Shown: positions 36,658 through 47,213, numbered from the stretch's first letter. The stretch: DNA of 64,000 nt from Thozetella sp. PMI_491 (GCA_021432635.1 MU270033.1:80649-144648), one strand, 5' to 3'. A program made the numbers and translations. Notes: generated by a model not told the origin, from the letters alone.

Positions 36658-37370
36658 ATGTCAAAGTGGCCTCTTTATTCTCTTCTCTGCTTTTCCTCCA
36701 TTTCGGTGGTATTAGCAGTTCCCAATGGCATGGGGGAGTTATATCCCGAAGTCATTCCCGGTCCTGGATTGCCTTCTTTGGCTGAGCTGAATCTCACCTC
36801 TGCAGAACTATACAACACGAAGCCTGACTTGTGTACAATAAGAGTCTCTTTACATAAGACAAAGTTCAGAACTAACTTCTTTGATAGCGACAGTCCCGTT
36901 ACTCCCACGAGCCGCTGGTTTTGATCGCAAATGTGGCCCCGAGGACCGTGCCTATACGAATGTTCAAGATATTATTGCCTGCTTCAACTATCTTAAAAAT
37001 CTTGGTGGTGTAAACTGTGGTGTTGGGCAATACGCCGTTACGGAAATGTGCAGAGCAGGCCAAGCACATGTCACCGGAGAGAGCATCAGCGGAAGATCTG
37101 AGAGCGCTTCGTGGTAAATATGTCTTTCTTTGATAAGTGTCCCGGTGCGTCTTGGAACCTATATCAATTCTAATTCACCCAATAGCACTAATGTGGCGAC
37201 CGCTGTTCTATCTGTTATTAACGGCTGCACTCGTCCCGACCAGTCATGTGCCGGTAAGCCAACGCTTCCCTTAAACTATACCCAAAATGCCAAGACTAAT
37301 TTCTGCAGGATTCGATGCTGCATATGGTAATGGAAATCTCATTATTGGCGGTGTTAATATCGGGTGGTAA
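36658..37370 (+). CDS. Small secreted Cys-containing protein, function unknown
   Basis: Four exons (36658-36832, 36888-37113, 37186-37253, 37309-37370) with introns of 55, 72 and 55 bp; all phases agree. Product 176 aa. The signal peptide is MSKWPLYSLLCFSSISVVLA. The mature part has paired cysteines: RKCGPED, DIIACFNYLKNLGGVNCGVG, TEMCRAGQAHVTGE, NGCTRPDQSCAGFDAAYGNG, ending GGVNIGW. The layout (I-x-C-x-x-Y-L-x-x-L..NC.VG....MC..G.A.V.G) is shared with uncharacterised fungal secreted proteins, as I recall. The role could be effector-like or cell-wall related; nothing in the sequence decides. The stop lies 94 bp from a solo LTR. Confidence 0.7.
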
Positions 37371-37463
37371 AACCCCGCTAGGGGATAAACGTTTTTACTA
37401 CCCTGAAAGCGCTGCGCTTTTATTTGTATAGGTTTAAATAGTTCGGTTAAATTTAGTGGAAAA

Positions 37464-38024
37464 TGTTGGATTGTCACGGCATCACATATAAAGCTCCATA
37501 CTAGAGATCCATATAAAAAATACTGACCCCAGTGGGAGTTGAACCCTTTTCTTTATGGTTGCTTACAAGCTGCGTTACAACGGCTATTCCGCCAAGCCGT
37601 ATCCACGTATCCGTCCATATCAACCTATTCATCAGCCTCAATCGCAGTTAGAACATATATAGTTGACTAGATCCCCAAATACGTCGGTATATGGTCAAGC
37701 ACCAAGCTTACAATGACAACTCTGCTACGCTCCACTTGCCCGTTCCCATACTATTTACGCTTGTAATCCCAAATTGCGACCAATCCCTACCTCTTGATCC
37801 CGTTGTGATCCTCTTAATCAGCTCTATTTAACGAGCTATACTTCGCCCTCATACAACCACAATGAGCCACATAATCGAGCAGCTACGCACAGATCCCCGC
37901 ATGAAGCTCTCATCGACATCCAGTCCTCCTTACGATCTATTAGACCCTATGGCACTTTTTAGCTTCAGTTAAAAGAATATCGAGCGAACGTTACGAATCC
38001 ATGATCCATACCCACGATCCAACA
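37464..38024 (-). mobile_element. Solo LTR (copia-type), 561 bp
   Basis: Read on the minus strand it begins TGTTGGATCGTGGGTATGG at 38024 and ends GTGACAATCCAACA at 37464, so it has the TGTTGGA/TCCAACA terminal inverted repeat of an LTR. Its first 15 bases equal those of the LTR at 6556. There is no retrotransposon body on either side. Flanking 5-mers (gaaaa and ttata) do not match, so it may have arisen by recombination between elements. The solo LTR is not RIP-like in composition. Confidence 0.7.
37515..37605 (-). ncRNA. tRNA-like Pol III unit inside the solo LTR
   Basis: On the minus strand, TGGCGGAATAGCC (37594-37582) fits the A-box consensus. GGTTCAACTCC (37545-37535) fits the B box at normal spacing. 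A run of six T (37520-37515) follows as a Pol III terminator. The sequence does not fold as a tRNA: the acceptor and anticodon stems do not pair. ACGGCT...AGCCGT makes a separate hairpin. Probably a degenerate tRNA or SINE-like insertion captured in the LTR. Expression is unproven. Confidence 0.4.
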
Positions 38025-38348
38025 TTATAGCTATAAGCTAAAAGTCTTATACTTAATATACCTATTGACTACCCAGCAGCAAGAAACCTATAAAGGATAG
38101 AACCATTTGAGCGTTCATCTGAAGTCAATCGTTATGGGGCCTGCTTACCTCCAACTGGGATTTGGGTAGACTTTGGTTTTCACTGGCGGTTATTGGGCGT
38201 AAGTTTAATAGTTCTTGTTCCTCGGATCGGCCTCTCTGATCCACTATCTACTACATAGGAACTGGGGGCAAATATTTCCTGTATACTAATATTTATTTAA
38301 ACTAGTAATTAGTCTCTAGTTACGTCTCAGGACCGCTTTACACCTAGA

Positions 38349-40499
38349 CTACGCGGGTATTTGGGGGCTCATACCCTTCCAGAACTCGCATCTTCGCCCC
38401 CTGCCGCCCTCCCACGTATAAGCATTAGCCACTGTAATATTATTCCTCAGCCCGGGATCCATGTACTGTATCAGCGGCACGCCGATCGGTGCTGCCGTGT
38501 AGGGAACACCTCCCGTCTGGTTTAGTACTATCTGGAGCTGCCGGTTAGGGTCAACGCTCCATGCAGGCCAGGCTGTGACCGATGCACCGTCAGGGGCCAC
38601 CCCGACTGCATTTTCATCAATATAATCTTTGGCGGAGCCCATAGCCACGGTAGCCGGTATGGAAGGGTTTCCTTTGGTGACGAAATTACCCCAAACCTGT
38701 TGGAAAGCTCGCACAAAATCAGGCCCTTGATTAGTTGTAGGCGGACCAAAGTATCCTGCCAAGTCACTGCCATGGTAAGCAAACGGCACGCTGTACTGAT
38801 AATGATATGCGGTTTTGCCGCGACCAGTGAATGCGCTGTCGAGCCAGTAGCCGGGACAGACAAAGGATGCCTCGGCATAGATATTCTGAGCGTCGCACGA
38901 TAGTTAGCATGAGTCACATAACGTTTCAATTCAGAAAGAAATCGAAAAAAAAATGGATTGATTATTCTTACATAGGCTCTCTGCAGCTGTCCATTTGCCA
39001 TCTCGCTGATATCCAAAGCAGTGGGTGGATTCACTCCGTCGGTCTCGAATTTGGGGCCGTCAGATGCACTACTGGTTGGGTATGCCGCTAGAATTTGAGA
39101 TATATTCTGCGAAGTGAGGGACTCAAACTCTTGTTTCAGCCATGCGATAAGATCTGACTCCGTAGAAATGGTAGGCGGAACGAAGAGCGCCCCTTCGTCG
39201 GCGTTGTTCTGCTACGTGATTAGATGTCCGTAATGAGAAACAAGAAGAGAGAACGTACGCCGACAAGTATGCGGGTCCCAGAGACTTTTCCTTGGTTTAG
39301 CTGAACACTTGGGAGAGCCGTGATGTATGAATTATCCGTCACAGGCAAGAATGCCCTGTGGCGTGTTAGCTGAATATCACCCTCGGAAAGCAGAAGACCA
39401 TGCCCACCATGTGCCGTAGGTCTGAAAAGTGGTGATATTTGCATTTGCATGCTGCAGAGTGTCCGAGTCTTTGCCAACTAGACAGGCAAAAGCTGTACCA
39501 GACGAAGGGCAGCCGGCCAAGGAGGAGAAGTTGTAATAGCGAGATGTTGGGACGGGATCTTTGTACAGGTACTGAGCCACCAAGTACGGAGACGCCGCGA
39601 TCCCCTTAGATGATCTAGTTAGTCTATCCCAGTACTCTGACGAATATGGAGCTTTGGAAGAGAGAACTCCATTCGAGAGAACTTACGCCTTCAAACAACT
39701 TGTTCTTGGGGCTTCCCTGCCCGGCCATCGCGTGATACATGACCGAGCCTCCGCCAGCCGATTCGCCCGATATCGTGACTTGTTGCGGGTCCCCACCGAA
39801 CAGAGCAATCTTATCTTGCACCCACTGAAGGGCGAATGCTTGGTCAAGGATTCCTGCGTTGAGCGCACCCTTGGCTTTTACCTCTTCAGATGCCAAGAAG
39901 CCAAAAGCTCCAAGCTGAAATGTTAAGCTCGTCAGCACTTCACGATTGGATCGCGCGATAGTTTGGCTGGCATACTCGGTACTGAATAGACACCACAACA
40001 AACGAGTTGCCGTTCGTGTTGATAATGGAGGACATGTCCTGGGTGCCATCGCCAAGGCCGTAGCCGCCCCCGTGTATCCAGACAAGTACTGGCAACGTCT
40101 TGGCTGCCGGCGGAGCCCAGACATTCAGGAACAGGCAATCCTCATTCCCCGGGATGAAAGGGGCTCCTGGAACCGCCGGGTACGTTTGGGGACAGTTGCT
40201 TCCGAAAGTAGTTGCGTTCACCACTGCGCCCCGGTCGGCACTGGGGGCTCGTGGGGCCTGCCAGCGCAGGTTGCCGATCGGCGCCTGCGCAAACCGAATA
40301 CTGTGGCGGTAAGCCTAAAGCCACCTTACTAGGGACAAATCTAGAGGATGTACCCTTTCCAGACGTTCAAACCGGTAGTATCATTATGATAGCCTCGGTA
40401 GATGCCGTATCCAAGATCAATGGTTAGGTTGACCGCTGCACATGTCTGAGCGAATGCTGTAGCCGCGACGGCAACGATGCACATGGTGAAGCTGACCAT
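38349..40499 (-). CDS. Secreted type-B carboxylesterase/lipase
   Basis: Seven exons (40499-40354, 40300-39976, 39914-39687, 39604-39408, 39355-39259, 39211-38972, 38885-38349), introns of 47-86 bp, 589 aa. The signal peptide is MVSFTMCIVAVAATAFA. Carboxylesterase (alpha/beta hydrolase) landmarks: VWKGIRFAQAPIGNLRWQAP, EDCLFLNVWAPP, VLVWIHGGGYGLGDG (oxyanion hole) and nucleophile Ser209 in VTISGESAGGGS. The acid Glu lies in NNADEGALF, and the His in VPFAYHGSDLAGYFG. Cys of the first disulphide are in the SNCPQTY and EDCLFLN region. Intron 4 is placed so that TYGT-W-AFLPVTDN is continuous. Complete triad and length suggest activity on extracellular esters; substrate unknown. Confidence 0.85.
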
Positions 40500-42412
40500 G
40501 GCAGAAAAGGGCGGGGGCTGGAAGCAGCTTGTGGGTGATCGGCCAGAAACAGACCAAACTCTAGAACGAGGGAGGCTAGCCAGGCTAGAAGGAGCTTTAA
40601 TACTTGTGCCAGGTTGAAATTTATTTTTCTACGTATAGCTCTCACTACTTCTCCAGCCTAGCGAGTACCAAGCAACGCGAAGGCTACGCGGCCATTGACC
40701 CGTTCATGCGATCCCCCACCTCCCTCCTGGCCTGCGAGTCAGCATTGGCGGTATAATAATACCTGGTATATAATGTAACATCCTCAGCGGGCGCCGCTGG
40801 CCCGGACGATCTAGCTGCAATGCCTATTGGCTCATTCGCGTAAATATTGGCAACTTCCGCCACCAGTGCTCAGTGAGGCCGTCTCTAATATTGGGGAGCT
40901 TGGTAGAAAGCCACAACCGGCCTCAGGCCCTGGCGAGGTGATTCCGCCGCGATCCTTAGCGCGCGATGGGTGCTGGTGGAAATACTAGGTACCACCTCGG
41001 CTAATTGCCTTACTTTATAAGCCGTCTGGACGAGACAAAGCTCTGGCACCGAGATGGTGACTGGCGGGACGCACGAGTGATGCGTCCCGCGAGGTTGGGA
41101 GAGGGACAGACGGCAGGCACTGCGCTCCCGGGAAAGCTGCTATGCCTTTTACCAATCACTCACATCGGCGGCAGGGGCAGCACGTTTCCGGTGAGTGGGG
41201 CGATTGCCGAACAGAGTGTTGTGAGTCCAACCCGTTGAGATGGCGATCGATCACTTCTTGTTCCCGAGTCCCTGCTGGAGAATGCGGAGTAATACCTCCA
41301 CGTGCCGGATGAGCGTTCATGTGGCGACGTCACCAACGAGGGGCGAATTAATATAGACAGGCCATGCCAAGAACATACTAGTCGACTTGAAGTGCGATGC
41401 CCGAGCGGCCTGCCATCCCATGCCCATGCGAACACGCGTAGTTCACGGTTCCGTCTGTGCTCTTGCTTGAATAAATTCCAACCAGGCTTCACCGATGTGT
41501 CTGTGCGTGCTCCCCGCACCCGGGTAGTATTAGGCTTGCTACCCCAAACAGCTCGCTGATCCTTGTCGCTATGCAGGAGCTCGTTTACCACTTTTGGAAA
41601 ACCTTGCGGGGGTGTGTCCCATCGTGCTTGTGTCGTCACGAACCATCACCGAGCGCGCGCATGTTCGAGTGCCGTCGGTAATCAAGGCGGGGAGCCTCTT
41701 AATCTCATGTTTTTCAGGTACCAAGCGTAGTGTTGGGGCACAGCTACTACTTTCCATGGGGCCGACGTGAAGCAGCAACTTATCTGACTGGATATAGCTC
41801 TAGCACTGAAGCTCTGGTTCGTCATCCTCGCTTAATCTTCACCTGAAGTGCATGCAGCTACAAAGAAATTGGCAGACCTACCCGTCTAGTCGAGGATACA
41901 CCCACGGAAAGTTTCTCTGAGTCTCCACTGATCTTACCCCAGAGTTTGTCCCACATTTTGTGCAAAATCTGGAGGAGGGTCGGCTGTCATGACATCAATG
42001 CTTGTGCAATGGCAGGGGTCGCATCGTTGCGACACCCTTATCCTCTAGCCTACTCTAGCTTTAGTCCCAGGCTGATCCCAGACCCAGGCAGCACTGAGCT
42101 GCGATCGGTGAGAATTATGTCGGCCGTGCTCAAGCTAGATCGCAGCCCATTTCCTTTCTGAGGGGTTTTCGAACGGCGGAAGGTTCCGCGTCCCGCGTGT
42201 CTTTGAGGTCAAAGCAATGCCACAAGATGAAGAAGTCGAGGAGCGCGATGTGGCGGAGATTCAATGGCCTTGGTATATATTAATGAGTATAGTCTAGTCT
42301 CAGCCTTCTTGCCAGTCCCACCACAGCCACGTTAGCCTGGACCCTAGTGAAGTGGAGAGTCGATCTGTCAAGCTTTGAAACTACCAAGGTACTCCCTGCA
42401 TTCTGTCACAAG
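40500..42412. other. Intergenic region between divergent genes
   Basis: 1.9 kb between the esterase start and the start of the rhodopsin-like gene. Frames at 41005-41238 and 41160-41639 have no recognisable content. A TATATAT box at 42274-42280 fits the promoter of the rightward gene. Nothing else seen. Confidence 0.4.
42274..42280 (+). promoter_or_regulatory. TATA box of the 7-TM gene
   Basis: TATATAT about 139 bp before the chosen ATG at 42413, and 73 bp before the alternative ATG at 42347. Confidence 0.35.
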
Positions 42413-43954
42413 ATGGCCGATCTGTCTGGGCAAGATCTCCCACCATGTTCAGACGACTCCCGGGTGCCCACTGTCATTGCGGCTGTTACAGTCCCGTTGA
42501 CCGTAGCTACTATTGCTGTGGGCTTGCGGGTCTACACAAGAGCTATTGTGGTATCTAGACTCGGCGCGGATGACTACTTCGCCATATTCTCCCTGGTACG
42601 ACCTCTAATTTCTGCGCCCCTGGTTACCATCTCACTAGGCCATTTATATCTACAACAGAGATGTCGCTGATACAGTGCAACTAGCTCGTTGCCTATGGCA
42701 CAGGGATCTCTATCGGTTCTAGTACGCTCCTTCGATATCTTATCTTGGATGCCCCTCCCTAACCATGTTCAGTGACCATGTTCGGCCTTGGCAAGCACGT
42801 GTGTGCCCTCGATCCTACCAACATCCCACTATACCTCAGGGTAGGAATTTCTCCGGACCCTACCATGTAACGAAGCTTTAGTGCTAACTTCGGCCATGAC
42901 TAGGCATTTTACGTCTCCATCGTTCTGTACTGTGCCGGGCTCTTCGGCGTTAAGATGGCCTTCATGATTCAGTACTACAGAATTCTTGGTATTCAGCCAC
43001 TCAAAACAATATGTCTGGTTGCCATGCTCCTTATCGGTGGCTGGAGCTTATCTCAACTCTTCGTGGGGATATTTACCTGCAACCCCGTGGCCGGCTTCTG
43101 GGATGCGTCTTTGAACGCAACTTGCATACCCAACCTTCCGCAGTGGTATATCAACGCTGCTGGGAACATCTTCACCGATATTGTCGTTTTCCTATTTCCG
43201 CTGCCCATCTTGGCGAAGCTGCATGTTGCCAAGAGACAAAAGTACATCTTGCTGGGTATCTTTAGCCTCGGTTTCCTGTGAGACTCCACCTATAGCGTGG
43301 CCATGAAGGGGATTGGCTATCATGCTGACCGTGCCTGTGTGCAGCACTGTCGCTATCTCTGTCATCCGCATCAAATATCTCAAGTTGTTCGACGACTTCA
43401 CTTGGGAGAATGTCGAATCCTCGGGCTGGTCCATGGGCGAGCTTTGCTCTGGCATCACTTGTGCATGCCTGCCCACCCTACGGCCCTTTTTCGATAAACA
43501 CTTCCCGCACTTGCTGTCTCGTGGAAGCACCTCTCGATCTTCGCGTGGCTACCAAAACCAGGATAGCCTCAAAGCGAAGGGCTCGCGGGACCTGGAGAGT
43601 GGGACTAATGCCTCCAACCTTAGTCGCAGGAGCGGCGCAGTGGACTCAAGATCGACACAGCAGCATCAGGAACCCGCGTGGTCGCAGAAAACGACACAAC
43701 CTCAGGGCCGGGCCGGGTTTAATGATGAGATAGAGTTGCTTGATGGGGGTAGCTCGTTGAACGAATTACAGGATTTTGACGAACAGACGTCTCTTGACCA
43801 GCCTGCAACCAGAGTCGGACTGCACCCGACAGTCAAGACAAAAGTGGTCGTAGCGAGGCCATCACCGACGACATTGAGATTTGATGATGGTGCTATCCAT
43901 GTTCAAAACGATGTTTATTTGAGTCAGCACGAGGCGCGCTCGCAGCTCAGATAG
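42413..43954 (+). CDS. Fungal rhodopsin-like (Rsp/SAT20-type) 7-TM membrane protein
   Basis: Five exons (42413-42595, 42685-42721, 42773-42840, 42904-43277, 43345-43954), 423 aa, phases consistent. Seven TM helices; landmarks of the fungal rhodopsin-domain family are present: VGLRVYTRAIVVSRLGADDY, MTMFGLGKHVCALDPTNI, AFYVSIVLYCAGLFGVKMAF, QYYRI, VGIFTCNPVAGFWD, CIPNLPQWYINAAGNIFTDI, VVFLFPLPILAKLHVAKRQK, GIFSLGF and TVAISVIRI. The hydrophilic tail (from about residue 290) is Ser/Gln/Asp-rich with RSSRGY and NLSRRSG, probably cytosolic. The family lacks a retinal lysine and its function is unknown. Exon 2 (37 bp) is very small but supported by frame on both sides. An in-frame ATG at 42347 would add 22 residues. 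Confidence 0.8.
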
Positions 43955-44304
43955 CCTTTCCGGCACCTGGGATAGAATATCCCCGGATAGAAAGGCTTCG
44001 CTGCGCTCCCGCTTCTGTGGATGGGCTAAGTTTCTTTGGTCATGGTCAAAATGGTGATAGTTCTGCTTGCTACTAGCGTTGGTCTCAACCAGAGGATTAG
44101 AGTGCGGTATGCTATCTCTTCCATCCCCATCCGAAGAGCTCTAGCTTGAAACTGGCACTGTCCGAAGAACCCTTTGACTCAGTGTAATTATAATAATAAG
44201 AAAACACGTCCACCACCATTTCACATATCAGTAACAATCTATCATACAGTGCATTACTGATATCCCGATAGCGCTCGCTTTTTTAACGGCATCCGGACTC
44301 CGGA
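43955..44304. other. Intergenic, converging 3' ends
   Basis: 350 bp between the stops of the 7-TM gene and the aldolase. AATAATAAGAAAA near 44195 could hold 3'-end signals. No gene. Confidence 0.4.
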
Positions 44305-45195
44305 CTAATAGCTAAAAGTTCCCTTTGAACGTGCTTCCGCAACTTCTAGCTCTGGTTGGAATTCACAATATAAGCTATCGGGTGTGGAAGTCATCTCAAA
44401 CGTGTCCTTCGCGGCCGCATCGTCTATATAACGCTTCGGCATCCCGCTAGCAGCGGCTGCATCCGCCAAAAGTTGTATCTGACAACTCTTTTCCATCAAC
44501 ATGAATAAGTACGCCGCTTCATCAACAGTCTGTCCCACCGTCAGGAGGCCGTGGGTTGTAAGTGTGAGGGCCTTTTCCCGAGGACCGAGTGCCCGGGCAA
44601 GTTTCTGCGACTCAGCCTCATCGAAGACCACGCCGCCAAAGTCCTCATAAATCGCTTGGGCCTCGTCATAGAAGACACAAGCATCTTGGTTGATCATCTC
44701 GAGTAGTTTACCGAAAGCGGACCATGCCTTGCCATAGATAGAATGTGCGTGACGTGCAGCGTTCACATCAGGCTTGGCCTTGTGCAGAGCGCTGTGGATA
44801 AGAAACCCAGCAGCGTTAGAAGGTCTGCTCATGTTACCCCCAATAGCTTGACCCTCATAGTCGACGAGCACCATGTCCGAGGCCTGGAGCAGAGCTCATG
44901 CTCGACCAAGAGGGTTCGTCCAGAAGGTATGAGGATTCTCCGGATCTCGGACCGAGATGTGGCCCGCCATACCTTCGGGGAAGCTATAGCGCGCAAAGAT
45001 GCGGAACGCTGCAGCCATGTAATCCAAAATTTGTGCACGATGCTCCTGAAAGGATGGGAAAGAAGGAATGCCCGCGAGTAGTTGACCTTGGGACAACGCC
45101 TCGAGGGCGGTCTGGTTATGTTTCGCAGAGAATGTCCAACGCCGGTTCTTCTGGGCGGTATTTGTGTCGATATTGTCGGTGGCTTGAGGCGCCAT
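44305..45195 (-). pseudogene. Class II aldolase/adducin-family gene with in-frame TGA
   Basis: The frame runs 296 codons from ATG 45195 to TAA 44305 with a single interruption: TGA at codon 100 (44898-44896), between HTFWTNPLGRA and ALLQASDMVLVDYEG. The frame is the same on both sides. A sense codon such as Trp would restore continuity with relatives. Family features are otherwise intact: FARYSFPEGMAGHISVRDPE, DMVLVDYEGQAIGGN, NAARHAHSIYGKAWSAFG (two of the metal-binding His), LTTHGLLTVGQTVDEAAYLF (third His in THG) and MEKSCQIQLLADAAA. The nearest GT...AG (23 nt) is far too short for an intron. Either a recent nonsense mutation, a sequencing error, or readthrough. The downstream ATG at 44874 would give only the C-terminal two thirds. 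Confidence 0.75.
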
Positions 45196-45281
45196 GGCTG
45201 GAAGTAGTGCACAAGCTCCGAATGTATGAGATAGTTAGGTCTCGCAGTGACGATGCAACGGATTAGGGAGTGGAAATCATG

Positions 45282-45688
45282 CTGATCGTCAATCGCGGCC
45301 CTGCCGTTAGCTACACGGGCAGATTCGTTATCGCAGCAGGTGTCTATATCATGGTCGGCTTGCCTCTTGCCTGGCTCCCCGGCAACAAGCCGCGGTACGC
45401 AAAACGGGCTCTTGCAACGGGCATGCAGTATACCATTGGGAACACAGCCGGCATCGTCATGCCGTGGCTCTTCCGTTCCCAGGATGCGCCCCAGTTTTAT
45501 CTCGGCTATGGCGTGTCTATTGCAGCCGCTGCGGTTTCCGTGCTATCTTCTTGTTCATGTCTTGGTATTATCGTCAGGTTAACAAGAGGAGACTGGAAGG
45601 GAAGGAGGATTGGAAGTTAGAGGGAAAGACGGAGGCAGAAATCACGGAGTTAGGTGACTGGTCTCCCCGATATATCTACTCCACTTAA
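45282..45688 (+). pseudogene. 3' relic of a Dal5-like (ACS family) permease
   Basis: Only the last quarter of an anion:cation symporter is present. The plus frame from about 45282 reads FVIAAGVYIMVGLPLAWLPG, KRALATGMQYTIGNTAGIV, RSQDAPQFYLGYGVSIAAA. Near 45550 one base is missing and the reading continues in another frame as FLFMSWYYRQVNKRRLEG, KEDWKLEGKTEAEITELGDW and SPRYIYST, then stop at 45688. This tail (NKRR, KEDWKLEG, LGD.SPR) is characteristic of allantoate-permease-type transporters. The first three quarters are missing: 87 bp to the left begins the aldolase on the other strand. Truncated and frameshifted, so non-functional. Confidence 0.7.
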
Positions 45689-45839
45689 ATAATAAGGGTT
45701 GGTGTAGAGACTGGGAGGCTATAATAGCTGTATCGAGACTGACAGCTAGGCTTGACATCATGCCCCCCTTCTTTTTCGTCGGCAATTCTCCCGCTGCAAT
45801 CAATCTACAATTTCCGCATCGGCTAGCTATGAGAGTCCT

Positions 45840-47129
45840 TCACTCTGATTTACTCTTTCCTGCCAGTTTCTTCTTCATCTCCCGGAGTCGTACCGTGGCT
45901 CTTTGGAGAACAAAAGTGGCATATTTGCCGTGGTCTTCCATGTTCTCGCTCGCATCCTTCTTGATCTCCATGTACTCCTTCCTTTCCTCGTCATGCTCGC
46001 CAATAGGAATAATAACGCCCGCATAGCGGCAAAGAATAGTGTTGAGTATCATCCGGCAGAGTCTCCCATTGCCATCCTGAAAAGGATGTATCTGGACGAA
46101 CTGTAGTGAGTATTTCGAGGCAACTGAGAACGGGTCGATCGACTTCTGAAGCTCTGCAGTATTAAGTTCTTGCTTAAGAGCCTCGCACATCTCTTTCATC
46201 TTGGCGGGGATAAACTTGGGGACGGTAAAGTTGGATGAACCAGCACCGACGATGACAGTTCGGTAAACTCCGCCGTATTCTTCTGGCGAAACGTCGGGAT
46301 ATCCCTGGTGGATAATCGGAACGCCTTTCGTTAGTATTCGATGAGTTTCCTTGATGAGACCTTCTGTGAGGTCTTGCTTTTCAACGACAAAGGCATTAAT
46401 AATGTGCTGAAATGCCCTCGCATGTTGGACGATCTCATTTCGGCCACGTAGGATAAACTTGGCGGGCGTGTCCTTCAGGTCTCGCTGAAGATCAATAAGT
46501 CCAGCCAAAGCATCCAGGTAGGATGTATCTCGCTCCGAGATTTCGCCTACGTCTTCGCCAGCGAAAATCTTGCGGCAAAGTTGAACCGTAATATCCAGGC
46601 CAAGGCCCGCCCGCTCGATCATATTGCTCCCGAAGATAGCTCTTATCATTCCCTCATGAATTTCTTTGTCGATTATTTCCTGATGTTTCTTGTCGGTAAT
46701 TCCGAGCCGGATATTCGAAACCCACTGTGAAGCCTTTTCAAATAGCTTCTGGGGATCCTGACTCTGAGAATATTGGCGATAAATATCATCGGCGCGGATA
46801 GTCATCGAAAGTAGTTCTGAATCGGAGCTGCTGCTTGACATGCTCGGCCATCCTTTCGAAATTGTGGCCCGGAGATTCTTTCTCATCATCACACGCTTCT
46901 TCGGACTTGGTGGTGGCGTGTTAGGGGATGAAGGCGAGACGATCTCCAAATCGGTGAACAACTCGGCAAGAGACTTGCGCTTGCCCTTGGTTGGCGAGGA
47001 CATGATTGATATTCTTGACATTGAATAGTTTCTTGGGCGCAATTTCTGACTGCTAGATTTGACGGAAAAAGAGGAGAGACATGGAAGTTGGGATTGATAG
47101 TGAGCAGAAAATTTAAGGAAAAGAGACAT
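45840..47129 (-). CDS. Fic-domain protein (putative AMPylator)
   Basis: Intronless, 429 aa from ATG 47129 (inner Met codons, e.g. MSRISIMSSP, may be the real start). The Fic domain has the complete catalytic motif HPFQDGNGRLCR (His348 numbered from 47129), which in this superfamily transfers AMP or another phosphoryl-linked group to a hydroxyl of a target protein. A possible inhibitory-helix element is IFGSNMIERAG in the first half. Compared with the usual [S/T]xxxE[G/N] it keeps Ser and Glu but has Arg in place of Gly/Asn. The flap region before the motif includes YGGVYRTVIVGAG. The N-terminal 110 residues are Ser/Pro/Lys-rich (SSPTKGKRKS, PNTPPPSPKKR) and probably disordered. No signal peptide or TM. 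Divergent from the HET gene, 917 bp apart. Confidence 0.85.
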   Translation of the reverse strand: MSLFLKFSAHYQSQLPCLSSFSVKSSSQKLRPRNYSMSRISIMSSPTKGKRKSLAELFTDLEIVSPSSPNTPPPSPKKRVMMRKNLRATISKGWPSMSSSSSDSELLSMTIRADDIYRQYSQSQDPQKLFEKASQWVSNIRLGITDKKHQEIIDKEIHEGMIRAIFGSNMIERAGLGLDITVQLCRKIFAGEDVGEISERDTSYLDALAGLIDLQRDLKDTPAKFILRGRNEIVQHARAFQHIINAFVVEKQDLTEGLIKETHRILTKGVPIIHQGYPDVSPEEYGGVYRTVIVGAGSSNFTVPKFIPAKMKEMCEALKQELNTAELQKSIDPFSVASKYSLQFVQIHPFQDGNGRLCRMILNTILCRYAGVIIPIGEHDEERKEYMEIKKDASENMEDHGKYATFVLQRATVRLREMKKKLAGKSKSE

Positions 47130-47213
47130 AGTTTACGGAGATACCACTCGTTCATATTGTTGAAATTTTTTGAATAGACTTATGACAGCGGTGGTCGTCG
47201 ATTAAGAGAATAG

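Noticed and set aside
37515-37605. A functional tRNA gene
   Set aside because: A and B boxes are present, but acceptor and anticodon stems do not pair, so only a tRNA-like label is justified.
27438-40499. A secondary-metabolite gene cluster (regulator, membrane enzyme, esterase)
   Set aside because: No PKS, NRPS, terpene synthase, prenyltransferase or P450 is visible anywhere in the window.
44875-44898. A tiny GT-AG intron removing the TGA in the aldolase
   Set aside because: The only GT...AG pair spans about 23 nt, well below the functional minimum, and removing it would delete conserved residues.
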